A program made the translations under genes and the position numbers. DNA of 64,000 nucleotides from Galaxea fascicularis (Eukaryota > Cnidaria > Anthozoa > Scleractinia > Euphylliidae): contig OX419335.1 in the NCBI GenBank assembly GCA_948470475.1, positions 24,675,661 through 24,739,660 on the forward strand, given 5' to 3'. The notes under the pieces were generated by a model. That model saw only the letters and a list, made by a program, of their open reading frames with translations. It was not told the DNA's origin and did no database searches. This document shows, in pieces, positions 1 through 10,732 of the stretch; within the stretch, counting starts at the first letter, position 1; each line of letters begins with the position of its first letter.

Positions 1-68
1 GCATTAATCAAGCATTTATTATTTTAAGAAAACATACTTTTAATTTTCGTCACTTTGCACTTTTGCAG

Positions 69-490
69 CTACCTCTGACGCAAACGAATGCACTGAGTAC
101 CAGTACTTAGGGAGTCGTAACCGGTCCATCTTCTATTACAATGCTACTGACTCGAAATGCGACGATCATCTTGAACACCGCTGGTACAGGTTTGTCGACG
201 CGGCCGGCCGCATGATGCCCACCAAATGCCCCGGTAAATTTCACTGCGGTGCACTCGGACCAGGCTGGCTGAACGGGGATCATCCGATGCCTAAGGATGA
301 GAGAGTAACGCGGAAGGTGTGCTTTCATCTTGACGGGGAGTGTTGCCAGGATTCGGTCTTCGTTCAAGTCAGAAATTGCGGGGATTACATGGTGTATCAC
401 CTGGCGCCTCCACCATCGTGCCCTCTGAGGTACTGTGGTGATGGAGTCAGAGATGAGCAAGCTAAAAGTGAGGAGAGTGTTTATGTATGA
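69..490 (+). CDS. D8C-domain protein, 3' end (5' exons lie outside the window)
   Basis: The exon follows a clear acceptor (TTTTGCAG ending at 68), enters in phase 1 and runs to a TGA at 488-490. It encodes one complete D8C domain, the extracellular module of uromodulin, GP2 and OIT3. Family hallmarks are visible in order: WYRF, MPTKCP, CGALGPGWLNG, HP, VCFH, ECCQD, VRNCGDY, VYHL and CPLRYCGDG, with many cysteines likely paired in disulphides. The first residues (ATSDANEC) match the starts of the other D8C exons in the window. A short acidic tail (EQAKSEESVYV) follows the domain. Signal peptide and upstream domains must lie before base 1. The function is probably that of a secreted or surface glycoprotein. 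Unlike the next gene, this D8C domain is encoded in one uninterrupted exon. Whether the stop is the true end, or a donor near 430-460 is used instead, cannot be decided. Confidence 0.8.
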
Positions 491-1393
491 CAAATGCTTT
501 TAATCGTATGTCCATAGTTCCCCACTGCAGAGGGTGTTAGATGACTGGACAAGTGAAGGGTGCATGGAAGATAAAAAACACAGTACTTTCTAGCTAATTG
601 AGGGGTTGGTGTCTGCCTTACCGTTTGAATGCTTTTGTCGAAAGCGAGCGCAGTTAACAGCGAGTGTTTCAAAGCTCTTTCTTTCGCATGTAAGTTGACG
701 TTGTGGTCGGTTTTAGGAGTAAAATGCCCTCATATTAGGATGTAATAAGAGATGGTTTCTCAGCAGTGGGATATATATATATAATAAACTCTTCCACGAT
801 TTTTTTCAACCTCTGATGTCGGTCTTACGTGAACGACACTCTATCGACACTGCTATAAAGAGCGACTCAAGATAAGTAAAATAGGGTGTTTTAAGTCCTA
901 TCTTCTAAAATTGCATAAATTATGTTAAAGAGACTTTTAGTTCGTGACACTTTTCGTTACCTAAGTTTAGTTACCGTGACACTTTATGTTAAACATCGAT
1001 AGTCAAACCAGACATTTTTGTTATCTGATATCGGCGAGAATGAATCGTATCGTCCTTTTCGAAGAAGCACGTATATTGTATCGTGGAAAACATTAAAATA
1101 GGAATTCGCTCTGTGATTTCGTCGTTATTTCATCGCTTCGATCGTTACAGTTAATCACCAAAACATTTATAAATTGTCAATTATACCTTGTCACGCAGCG
1201 GGACAAGCAAATGTCACGAAATAGCTTCGCCGCTAGGAAAAAAACTTTTTTGTTTTTATTAACAACAACAATCGTATTCAGTATAATAATAGAGTGTCAC
1301 TTAACTATGAACTTTTCATTTATCAGTTAACTACTAATTTTGGAGCCAAATATCCGTTAACTACTATTTTTTGGGCCAATTGTCAGTTAACTA
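491..1393. other. Intergenic stretch, no gene recognised
   Basis: AT-rich sequence between the two D8C units. I found no exon with coding character and no signal-peptide exon for the downstream D8C gene. Only short chance reading frames are present. Confidence 0.6.
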
Positions 1394-1780
1394 TAGAGTA
1401 CTAAAGTGATGACGTCATAAAAAGGAAATTTCTGAAATTATGGGATTTGTCAGGATATTCTGAAAGAACAATGTCCAAAAGGCCTGCTTGCCAAAAATGA
1501 GCATTTGGGGACAAATTATCTCTGAGATCGTAGCCCAGTTATGCTTACAAAATTCCATACAAACCCTTCTAAATTTTTTTTTGGGTCGACCCAAAAAAAA
1601 TTTAGAAGGGTTTGTATGGAATTTTGTAAGCATAACTGGGCCACGATCTCAGAGACAATTTGCCCCCAAATGCTCATTTTTGGCAAGTAGGCCTCTTGTA
1701 CATTGTTCTTTCAGAATGTCCTTACAAATCCCATAATTTCAGAAATTTCCTTTTTTGTGACGTCACACTTTAGTACTCTA
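1394..1780. repeat. Near-perfect foldback MITE (family A, copy 1)
   Basis: An almost complete palindrome of about 387 bp. The left end TAGAGTACTAAAGTG is mirrored by CACTTTAGTACTCTA at the right end, and the two arms of about 190 bp meet at the self-complementary centre TGGGTCGACCCA (about 1582-1593). TGACGTCA motifs sit just inside both ends. TA or TTAA next to both ends may be the target duplication. It has no coding capacity, so it must be non-autonomous. The high arm identity suggests a fairly recent insertion. A diverged relative lies at 10188-10552. Confidence 0.85.
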
Positions 1781-1931
1781 TTAACCCCATTAGCACCCTC
1801 TTGCTACCTGACCAACGTCTAAAGTTCAAAATAAATAGAGACTAAATACAAAAATGTCTAGGGGTATACGTTTCTAACAAAAATATAGGCATTATCTGAA
1901 GAACTCTGATCTGACACAACGAATAACAGGT

Positions 1932-2044
1932 CCCGGTTGTTTAAGGAGCGGATACTGGACTTTATTCATCAGATAAACAGTCCATTATCCACTGGATTAC
2001 GACTTATCCATTGGATAAAGATATCCGCTCTTTAAACAACCGGG
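1932..2044. repeat. Short MITE with TATCC-type inverted repeats, adjoining a splice acceptor
   Basis: Terminal inverted repeats CCCGGTTGTTTAAGGAGCGG and CCGCTCTTTAAACAACCGGG bound an interior containing several ATCCACTGGAT-like submotifs. Its right end lies about 21 bases upstream of the D8C exon that begins at 2066, so the branch-point region of that intron probably falls inside the element. A related element with the same ATCCACTGGAT motif is at 31060-31180. Confidence 0.7.
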
Positions 2045-2065
2045 TCATGATTCTCGCTTATACAG

Positions 2066-3083
2066 CTCCCACCGCCCCTACAGTCTCCACAGCTGCTAAC
2101 GAGTGTAGAGCGTATGGAGTGTTGAACAGCACCGACAGAGCGCGGGGATTTTCTAACCCGTTTGTGTCCCTCACCGATGCTGAACTCGCCCCTGGGTGGT
2201 ACAGGTTTACAGGCGAAGCGGGTGAGTGATTTAAATTTTCCAAATTTACAATTGGAGATGAAGTCGATCACAGAGCCGCTTTCTTTATTTTTCAGTAAAG
2301 AAGATATATTGAGCCAGTTCCTGGTTATCTAAAAAAAAAATAATAATAACGAACGCAAATAAGGACAACCATTAGGAACGAAAGGCTTGGATTGGGTCCT
2401 CGTTTTGCAATTCGAACCCCCTAATTTTTATATCACGCCTGAATTTTTTCCGTCAAAAGATGTGACCTCCGTGGCAAAGTGCCCGCAACACACGAAAATG
2501 TAGCACATAATCTCCAAATCTATCTAAAATTAGATTTCGCTAAAAGTATTTGTTTTATCGTATGAATTTCGAGCATGTATTGTTATCTTCGGCATTGCTA
2601 CCTATATTCTTCATAAATCTTTCTTTCCCTTGATAATCATGAAAGGTGTTTGTCGTCGTGGTTGAAATCATACCTCTACTGACCGCTGGTCTTCATCAGA
2701 CAATGAACAGGAGCAATAAAGAGCGCAATCAACATCTGTGTGACTACATAATAGTGAGACAAACGATTAATGTAAGTCATCTATTATTTCTTTGTCTTTT
2801 CCCAGGCTCTCGAATGGCAGAAACATGCGTCCCGCTGTATCACTGTGGCTCTCATGCTACTGGGTGGCTCCGCGGCGGTCATCCTCTTGTGGGCGAGGGT
2901 GCTGTACCGAGAGAAGTCTGCTTTCATTGGCTAGGCGATTGTTGCTACTTTAAGCAAAACGTTTTGGTGCACCACTGCAGCAAGGATTTCTTTGTGCACG
3001 GACTTCCAGGAACAAAGCAAAGCTATTTACGATATTGTGGCAATGGAGAAGTTCTCCACAGGCATGGGGAACATAGACTTTGA
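2066..3083 (+). CDS. D8C-domain protein, last two exons (2066-2221, 2806-3083)
   Basis: Exon 2066-2221 follows the acceptor TTATACAG in phase 1. It encodes a short Thr/Pro linker (APTAPTVSTAANEC) and the first third of a D8C domain up to WYRFTGEAG, then a GTGAGT donor. Exon 2806-3083 follows CCCAG and continues in frame from SRMAETCVPLYHCG through GWLRGGHP, REVCFHW, DCCYF and LRYCGNGE to a stop. The domain is complete when the two exons are joined. This phase-1 intron inside the domain is absent from the four other D8C exons in the window. No 5' exon or signal peptide was found between 490 and 2066, so the gene is either a continuation of an upstream unit, partly broken, or missing a first exon that I could not recognise. 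Probably a secreted or surface glycoprotein and a close paralogue of the unit at 69-490. Confidence 0.75.
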
Positions 3084-4035
3084 CAGTTTATAAAACTTCA
3101 CACGTTTTGCCTTAGGTACCGTCAACTCCTGTAACAGTTGATACCTCCGAGACAGGCTACTGGTAAAGTTATATCTATGACACACATTGTTGCCAAATAT
3201 ATTTGCATTGTTTCTAGTGTTGAACCTTGTCCTGTCCTTCATCCCCGGAACCAAGTTGGGATAAGAGTCAAATCATAATCTCTTGGTCGTATGTTATGGT
3301 TAAGAATGGCAAAGGGTTGACCCTAAAATAGGACGACAAAGTTGATTCCGTTCTCAGCAATATTCAGGCCTGAAATAGGGGACAGAAGATGGAGGACAGA
3401 AAAAGTCTTCCCGGAGACTGTAAAGAACGATATTAAAATAACACTCTGTTAGAGTAAAGGTACCACAGTTCTTGATGTGTTGGCCTCGGGATGAGAACAA
3501 ATAAAACAGGGTTTGTAGAGGGGAAAATATTGTCATAACAGGGATTACCTTAGTTATAAAATTTTGGTTACTGACCCAAGAATAGCTTTTTACAAAACAA
3601 AAGCTGAAGTTGAAAAAAATCCAACCTGTTGTTAAGTGTTAGTTTTTCATTGTTTCTCTCGAGTGTTTTAAGTTGAATGAAGGATGATCCTTGTAGTTGT
3701 TTTAAGTTTCTTGATCAAAAGGGTTTATAGTCCAAGGTTATTCAGTTTTCAGCCCACACAGGTGTTGAATAGGTTTTTGAATAGTTATCGTCTGATTTTC
3801 GTATTTGTTAAACTTGAGTGTCGTTCCCACAAGTAGGCACGTTTAATAACTAAAGCTGACCTTGTGATGTAAATACACCAGAGTTCTTGTTTAGATTGGT
3901 AGTCAGCTCTTACAGTCCCATCGTCAGAATTTCATTGGCTATCAAGGTTTGCTGTATTAAACAACTGGTTGTCACGGTATTTAGTCCCACGGCCAGGAAA
4001 CCCAAATATGTCTATCGATTCATGTCTATTCGATT

Positions 4036-4140
4036 CACGCCGGACCCTGATTAAACGCCGGCCTCGTATAAACGCTGGGCGGGTAAAAACTGGTAATTTT
4101 AAAATAAACGCCGGGGGCGTTCGATCGAGACCCTAAGTTT
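4036..4140. repeat. AAACGCCGG-rich interspersed repeat, copy 1
   Basis: Several spaced copies of TAAACGCCGG end in a block reading AAATAAACGCCGGGGGCGTT. The block recurs at 5007-5095 with the same order of submotifs. Its origin is unknown. Confidence 0.55.
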
Positions 4141-4229
4141 GATCCAGAGAAGGCGCTGTACTTGCAGTCGAAGAAGGACGTTGGCGAAGTTGCCTATCAT
4201 GAACTAAAAACATTTTTTTGGCTACAAAA

Positions 4230-4425
4230 AATTTGGTTTTATAAATGGAGTTGATAATGTAAATTGCCCATCGTACAGGGATTCTAAAAGCTGACGTTTC
4301 GAGCGTTAGCCCTCCGTCAGAGTGAATCGAGGAATTATGGGTTGTGTGTAGTTTTTATAGTGGAGTAGAGGCTACGCTATTGGTGGTAACATGGCAACGT
4401 GAAAAATAGGAATAAACTACCCCCT
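4230..4425 (-). repeat. Retroelement remnant with hammerhead-like motif (Penelope-like, tentative)
   Basis: On the minus strand, 4320-4291 reads as a CUGACGG box, a GGGC-UAAC-GCUC hairpin, a GAAAC box and a GUC triplet. This is the order of conserved parts in a minimal hammerhead ribozyme. From memory, a very similar motif (CTGACGAAGGGC, GCTCGAAACGTCAGC) is widespread in marine-invertebrate genomes, where Penelope-like retroelements carry hammerheads in their terminal repeats. This copy has G where the core needs A9 and weak stem I pairing, so it is probably inactive. No reverse transcriptase is seen nearby. The family assignment is from recognition, not search. Confidence 0.4.
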
Positions 4426-5006
4426 TTATTTTTGTTAGTCGTACCAGGAGCCCATCGCTAGGAGCGTACAACTGCCCTATATTCCTGTCACGGCGGTATG
4501 GTATGTACTTGCTTGTTCATGCATTTCTTAACGAGTTCTGTTTGCTTTGGTAATAATCATTTTCGGTGACTTGGGGATAGTTTGTAGGGTCGGGAAAAAG
4601 AAAATCGTTCTGCCCTAAGAAACTGCCTCTGGGTGTCAGAGAATAGACATTAATAAATCAATTAAAAAAGTAAAGAAAATTGCACTGATTTGCACGTGAT
4701 AGTACACCTCCCAGGGGAATTTTCAAACTTATAAATTAGGTAGACAGGCCCTTCACGGACACGCTGTCCGAAGAACTGAAGAAAGGGATCGAGACAAGAA
4801 TTGTAAGTATCGGGTTTCTCTGACACGTTTTATTTGCCGCAGAATACTGTAATTTAACTTAGTTGTTTCATTCTCATTTATTTTAGTTTGAATAAATATA
4901 TATAAATGTATAGTGCAAGAATAAAGTTATTAAATCCCAAACAAGTTCCTTGACGAAGTTCGTCTCCGCGAAACACGTCCAAGTTCAAAACATGTACCTT
5001 GTTTTT

Positions 5007-5095
5007 AAACGCCGGACCTCAGTTAAACGCCGGCTTCAAACAAACACCGGATCCATCAAGCCAAGTTTGAAATAAACGTCGGGGGCGTTGCACTG
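5007..5095. repeat. AAACGCCGG-rich interspersed repeat, copy 2
   Basis: The same arrangement as the block at 4036-4140, in the same orientation and about 960 bases away: repeated TAAACGCCGG followed by AAATAAACGTCGGGGGCGTT. Confidence 0.55.
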
Positions 5096-5798
5096 TGAAA
5101 ATAGAGTACTTAGGGTGTTTAAGTGCCAATGTTTGAACTGTAAAAGCAGAGGGAAGAACGTCAGCGTGATGAGGTGATCAACTGTACGGCACAAGATTAT
5201 CAGAGTCTTGGTACCTCTCTGCCGGCAGCAGGAGAGTTGCCGCTTGCATCAACGCACAACAAATGTTATAAATCATGAAGTCGCCAAGAGCTCATACCGG
5301 TTCATCCAGCAAAGTGGCCATTGTTGTCCCAACCTTTACTAAAAGAGTTCGGGAAAAGCTCTAGTTTTGTTATGTTATGCGTCATTATTCAAAACCAACC
5401 AGGCAGAACCTATTTCACTGGTGGCCAAGAACGCACTCTATCCTCATCGTAGGGTATGTGGAATAATAAAAAAGGCGGCAAACGCTATTGTTACCACTTT
5501 TGTTTCTTAAAACCAGAATATTCGAATTTACAACGGTCTGGTCCATGTATAAAAATGCTATCGTATAGATATTCTGCATCAACGAAGATTCTAATTACTG
5601 CTTCAAGGAAAAGCCGGGATAAGGTCATCGATCATCAAATTATCCGCATCTATTTCTGAGTTCCTTTCAAACTAAAAAGATAACGTCCTTCTCAGTTCGC
5701 GCTCTGTCGCTTTCTTTCTTTCAAACTAAAACGATATCGTCCTTCATTGAGTGATTGAGTTCATTGGAGTCTTATTAAAAGTAACAAGCTAATACCCA

Positions 5799-6541
5799 TC
5801 CTGGAAAGGGGTGTCTAGAAAATTAGACCTAAGACCTAAGACCTAAGACCTAGAAAACTAAGACCCAGAAAACTGTGGTCACCATCCCCAGTGTAGTATC
5901 TCACAGCTGACGTCTTAGCAAAACAATTCGCCTTAGTCACACAGCGGCCATATGGGGTTAAATGAGGTTTACAAGCTAAACACGACTCCCGTTGTTTCGT
6001 GATGTTAGATATTACCATACCTGTCAACCCCCGGAGTTCCAAAATCTGGAGACGTCTCGAAATCCTCGCGTTGTAAGAATGCGTTTTACGACAATGTCCG
6101 AATACTCTCCGAGAATCACCCGAAGGCTTTCCGAATGTTCCCGATGTGACATCTTGAAAACAACGAAATTAATGAAAAAAAGAATTCGAAAGAAGCCGCG
6201 GATTTTCCTGGGAGATTTGGTGCTCTAACCTGGAGACCGGGAGATTTTATGAGATGAGCCGACAATTGCAGCGATTTCATGGTGACCACAGTTTTCTGGG
6301 TCTTAGTTTTCTGGGTCTTAGTTTTCAAGGTCTTAGTTTTCTAGGTCTTAGTTTTCTGGGTCTTAGGTCTTAGGTCTTAGTTTTCTAGACACCCCGATTT
6401 CATGGTGACCACAGTTTTCTGGGTCTTAGTTTTCTAGGTCTTAGTTTTCTAGGTCTTAGTTTTCTGGGTCTTAGTTTTCTAGGTCTTAGGTCTTAGGTCT
6501 TAGGTCTTAGGTCTTAGTTTTCTAGACACCCTCCTGGAAAG
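5799..6541. mobile_element. Non-autonomous DNA transposon with 10-bp target duplication and heptamer-rich ends
   Basis: The element body runs 5809-6531 (723 bp) and begins GGGTGTCTAG and ends CTAGACACCC. It is flanked by an identical 10-bp direct repeat TCCTGGAAAG (5799-5808 and 6532-6541). Inside each terminus lie subterminal arrays of CTAAGAC / GTCTTAG heptamers mixed with GTCTTAGTTTTCT units: about 70 bp on the left and about 250 bp on the right. The right array contains two nested copies of the terminus (a second TCTAGACACCCC near 6384-6395). A 9-11 bp target duplication fits Mutator-like elements best. There is no transposase; the short open frame inside has no family match. Confidence 0.75.
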
Positions 6542-8040
6542 GGCTTACTTGAGGTTCGTTCTCTCTTAAATAGTGCTCGCTCGTCTTTGTTTGTCGTAAT
6601 AGTATGTTTCTCTAACGAGGCTGTCAATTAAAAGTTGGCACAGACAAGTCAGCCTTTAGTTCGATCATTTCTATGACGAGTAGTTTCTCTATTTTAAAGC
6701 GTTCAAACTGGGACCAACTACAGTGTATTACGCTTTCATGTCAGTGCTTTCTATTGACCATGGCGAAATAACAAAAAAGTGGAAAAATTAGTGCTGACTG
6801 ATATACTCGTCTAGGAACTCGAATTAACTACACAGTCTATCAAACGCGACCAAACGTCACCTTGTTTTTTACAGTTGTCAATTCCCCTAATCCGTCGACA
6901 AATTCGTTTCACTAACTGTGCAGTGCCAATCATTAAGCCGTTTGAACATTAATGTTTGAGTCAAGAAAATTCATCTTTGTTGTCTAGAATTTTTGACTAA
7001 ACGTTTGAGGCGTGGATAATGAAATTCATTATCCTTAATACTAGAATGTTGTGTTGCTTTATTTGCCATGCCGGAGTTTCACTTTGGGAATGAGGTTGAT
7101 TTCTACTGCTCCGGCACACAATCGCATTCCGCCAGTAAATTTATTGGAAATAATAGGTTCTTTGTATTGCCTGTACGTATGCCTATGACCAGACGAGAGC
7201 TTGCATTCTTGTTTACTTTGAAGTTGCTCCGAAATTATCACTCGCACTTAGCCGACCAAATTTTCATTCTTCATTGCTTCCATAATTATGCATGCTTGCT
7301 GAAGATACCCAAGATCGCTACTAACAAAGCGATCAGCATTAGCAGCGATTTGGAAGAGTTGTCACGAAAAGAACGCACGCATGATTTGATGTGCGGCTGG
7401 ATGTAACCACATGTTGGCGATGACCATCACTATAACTCGCTACTTTGGAGTTCTATCAAAGTTATACCATTCGTAACACGGACGCCGTTTTCAACTGGAT
7501 ACTTAGCTTTGGGTGATGTGAACAACGGTAAGAGATGCGAATTTACATCATGAATAATATCTTAAAGTATGATGTCATATTACCACAAAAGATGGAGAGT
7601 TTTTACTGGGCTGAACTTTTAATAAATGGAAATCGTCGACGGTTCACTGTTAATAATTAAAGACATCGCTAATTTTCTACAGTAAGCGTGGGCTTCAAAT
7701 CGGCTTGTCCAATAGTCGACTCTCATCCGAGCCAACCATTTTTCATTAATTTTGAACTATAAGTCAGTGCAAATTCGAATGGGGACACTAAACATACTGA
7801 GCAAGGCGTCAAAGAATGAAGGACGGGATAAATATATGGGACAATTGAATATCTTGCGTTGATCCGAATCTAACCTGCCTGAGAACAAACCGTTCACAAC
7901 AGCTCTCTGTTGAAACCAACTGCATTGGACCGGAGGGATTAAACAGGCTGGCCTAAGAAAGACGATTTTCAAACATCAGGGATAACCTTAATTAGCATGT
8001 AGAAATGTTTGAATTTATTTTCCGGAACGTTTACGTTCCA

Positions 8041-8260
8041 TACACATCCTCTCTAGAATTTGTGATCGAATCAGTGAAGGCCTCAAGGCTACAACGAGTT
8101 GCAAAAACACTTGAGACACTGTACGTCATTTGGCCTTTAATGATGTTTTCAATTATCTTCCGCTTTCCCTTCCCCTTCCCCTCTTATCAAAGTTGCTAAC
8201 AGTGCAACACCATGCTCGAAACTTTGAGGAACAACATTGGATGGGGGAGAGGGAGGGGGG
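8041..8260 (+). repeat. Interspersed repeat B, copy 1
   Basis: A block beginning near CTACAACGAGTTGCAAAAA, followed by a CT-rich tract, AACACCATGCTCGAAACTT and a G-rich GGGGGAGAGGGAGG stretch. It reappears almost in full at 55745-55965. The associated tail motif TCTCAACAATTTTGCAACTG occurs at 8579-8598 and in a diverged form near 8340. Not a gene. Confidence 0.65.
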
Positions 8261-9112
8261 GTGTGTTGTATCTCACAGATTTGTTAGCAGCGGCGTTTTA
8301 GAGAAAGAAAAGATGTTTTTGATTGCGAATATAAAAATGTCGCAACAATTTTGCAACTGGTTGTGTTTCATTTTGTACCTCAATATTGTCCTTGGCATAT
8401 GTATCATATAATGCATCTTGGGCGTTATGGAACCGACAGTCTGGATACAATCCAGTGATTTTGAATCAAAACTTGTAAATAAGCCACTTGATTAGGACTC
8501 ATTGTCGGTGCAAAAATTATACGCATGATATCAAGGGGCGTTTTAAAGAAAGAAAAGATGTCAGTTTGATTGTGAATGTCTCAACAATTTTGCAACTGGT
8601 TCTGGCAGTTAGTTTATACTAATATCATTGACGAGGGTAGCAAGCAGGTACATTTCTGCGTCTTCTCCAGAGTCCGACATTCAGAGGGCTTTCTATTCAG
8701 AGGGCTTTCTTTTGTTCGAAGTTTATATGTAAAACAAAACTTTTGAGCCTGAGCTTTCTCACGGTCGGGCATGCATGTAAGAGTGATTGTCGTTCCGCCA
8801 TTTTGAACTTAGCCTCGTAAAAACGCTGACGTTTTCCTTGTGATCAAATAAAAGTTTTGAACTTTCCCGCATACATTTTCGGTCTAGGAACTAGGAAACG
8901 TATCAAGAAACGGACTATTATACCGGGTCCATTTTGGTGATTAAACCTAAAACAATAGTCCTTTTGCTGTTTGAGGCACCAAGGGAATTTTTGCGAAGCT
9001 TGTCTTGTTTCAGGCTTTAAAAACCTCAGAGTTAGTGGAACTGTATTGTCGCTATCTCACATAAGCGACTTTCAAACTTTGCCCATTCCGGCTAATTTTA
9101 AGCTGATCTTTT

Positions 9113-9235
9113 AAAGTGGGGGGACAGGGGGGGCGGGAGCCCGGGAGAATAGGGGTCGGGAGGGGTACGGGAGGCGGGGAGAGGAAAGGGCGGGAAGCGG
9201 GAGTTCTAAGAGGACGGGAAGCGGGAGAGAAATGT
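9113..9235 (+). repeat. G-rich tract (GGGAGGCGGGA-type), left of a possible inverted pair
   Basis: A nearly pure G/A tract with many GGGA and CGGGAGG units and strong potential for G-quadruplexes. A matching tract lies at 10600-10732, ending in a C-run followed by ACTATAAAA. The two outermost ends (TTTTAAAGTGGGGGGACAGG here, and the reverse complement of the right end) resemble each other, so the 1.6 kb between them may be one degenerate element. Confidence 0.5.
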
Positions 9236-10187
9236 GAAACGCTAATTTTTTTAATTCAACAATATGTTACAATACTTTCAAAAACAAGAACCCAAAATAT
9301 ATTTGACTTGCATTTAACGTCTTCTCGGTCACTTCTGAGACTTCTGAGCAAACGAGCAAACGAAAATTTGCGCTTGGGCTGAAAAACAGGCTTACTTCCG
9401 CTGAAATAGTAAACCCGTTTACAGTGGTTACGTCAGAGGTCATGAAATGTCAAGCGGCATGAGTGCACATGTGTCGCGTATAAAGCTGTACTAAGCTGTC
9501 AAATTGCAAAAAGGTGAGGCGAGCAGCCGCTCTCAAATCAATGTCGTCGAAGACAATTTCATTAGGTGTCAGTATTTTTCGGTGCAGCAGTGAAAGGTCA
9601 GTACGTGGAAGACTTTCTTGGGAGCTTGCTCCTTACGACCGTGAGTCAGAACGAACCAAAGATTTCACCGCGTGGGTCTAGAAATGCCGCAACAGAGCGC
9701 TGCTTTTAATGAGCGCGCTGGAGAGTGTGGAGTGGTTGGTTTTACGACCCAGTTTTTTGTTTTAGACAAGTCCAAATCGATTCTAACTACCATTTGGAGC
9801 AGAAGGAGACCAGTGCGCCCACCTAGGCACATGGAAGACGTCTTTTAGATTTCCCAAACAATAACTAACAATAATGCATATCTGAAATCCGCCTGGGACG
9901 TTTGCCTGCAATTCCGTCAAATCCTACTTCCATGATTTAATTGTCTGATCTCAATAAAGCCGGACTGGTTACTGAAAATGCGTATACTTTATAAGAACAC
10001 TAGACAATTTTGAATTAACTTTTTAGACCGTCGTCATTGAAAACGGATTTCAGAAACAAATCTGAAGAGCCAATGAAAATAGACTGAAATTGTGAAACTC
10101 AAAGAAGATAAACAAGTAGGTGAAAACTTCATTCAATCAAAACGTATGGCAGTGGTAAACTTTTTAAATTATTTAAAAACAAAGGAA

Positions 10188-10552
10188 ATAAAGTTCTAAA
10201 GTGAGGACGTCACAAAAATAAAATTTTGAAATTATGGAATATGATGCCATATTCTTATAGAGCATCCTGAAAGACGCCCTCGTCCCAAAATTAGCTCCGA
10301 ATTGCAATTCCCAGGAGAGGTATAAGGAATCAATACAAACCCTTCAAAATTTCTTTCAGTTCCTTCAGTTTAGAACTGACTCAAAATTAGAGAGATTTAT
10401 ATGGGGCAGTATCAAATTTTCGGCTGGGAATTACAATTAAGAGCTAATTTTTGGCAAAGACCGTTTTTTAAGGATACTCCATTCGAAAATGGCGCCCAAT
10501 CCCATAATTTCACAAATTTAATTTTTTGTGACGTCACACTTTAGAACTCTAT
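10188..10552. repeat. Foldback MITE family A, diverged copy 2
   Basis: Same termini (AAAGTTCTAAAGTG and CACTTTAGAACTCTAT), the same GACGTCAC motifs inside both ends and the same central AAACCCTTC-type arm sequence as the element at 1394-1780, but with many mismatches between arms. It is about 365 bp long. It lies between the two G-rich tracts. Confidence 0.7.
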
Positions 10553-10599
10553 GCTTGAGAACTGTGACGCTCAATGACTAGGATGTGTTTCGACTCTGC

Positions 10600-10732
10600 C
10601 AATTTACAGGGGACGGGAGCAGCACGGAAAAGGGCGGAAGGCGGGAGATAAACTGTACGGGAAGCGGGAGAGCAGGGTACGGGAGGCAGGAGGTTCTGAC
10701 CCCCCTGTCCCCCCCCCCCCCACTATAAAACC
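10600..10732 (+). repeat. G-rich tract with terminal C-run, right partner of 9113-9235
   Basis: Contains ACGGGAAGCGGGAGAGCAGG and similar units, then a junction of CCCCCCTGTCC and a run of C, ending CACTATAAAA. Low complexity; the minus-strand open frame over it is not a gene. Confidence 0.5.

Noticed and set aside
5820..6530. Telomere-like array (TTAGG-containing)
   Set aside because: The repeat is TCTTAGG/GTCTTAG in subterminal positions of a transposon with target duplications, not a tandem TTAGGG telomere.
7068..7406. 112-codon open frame on the plus strand
   Set aside because: No domain, signal peptide or splice context; composition looks random and it lies in repeat-rich intergenic DNA.
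9116..9382. Gly/Arg-rich open frame
   Set aside because: It is a translation of the G-rich tract, not a gene.
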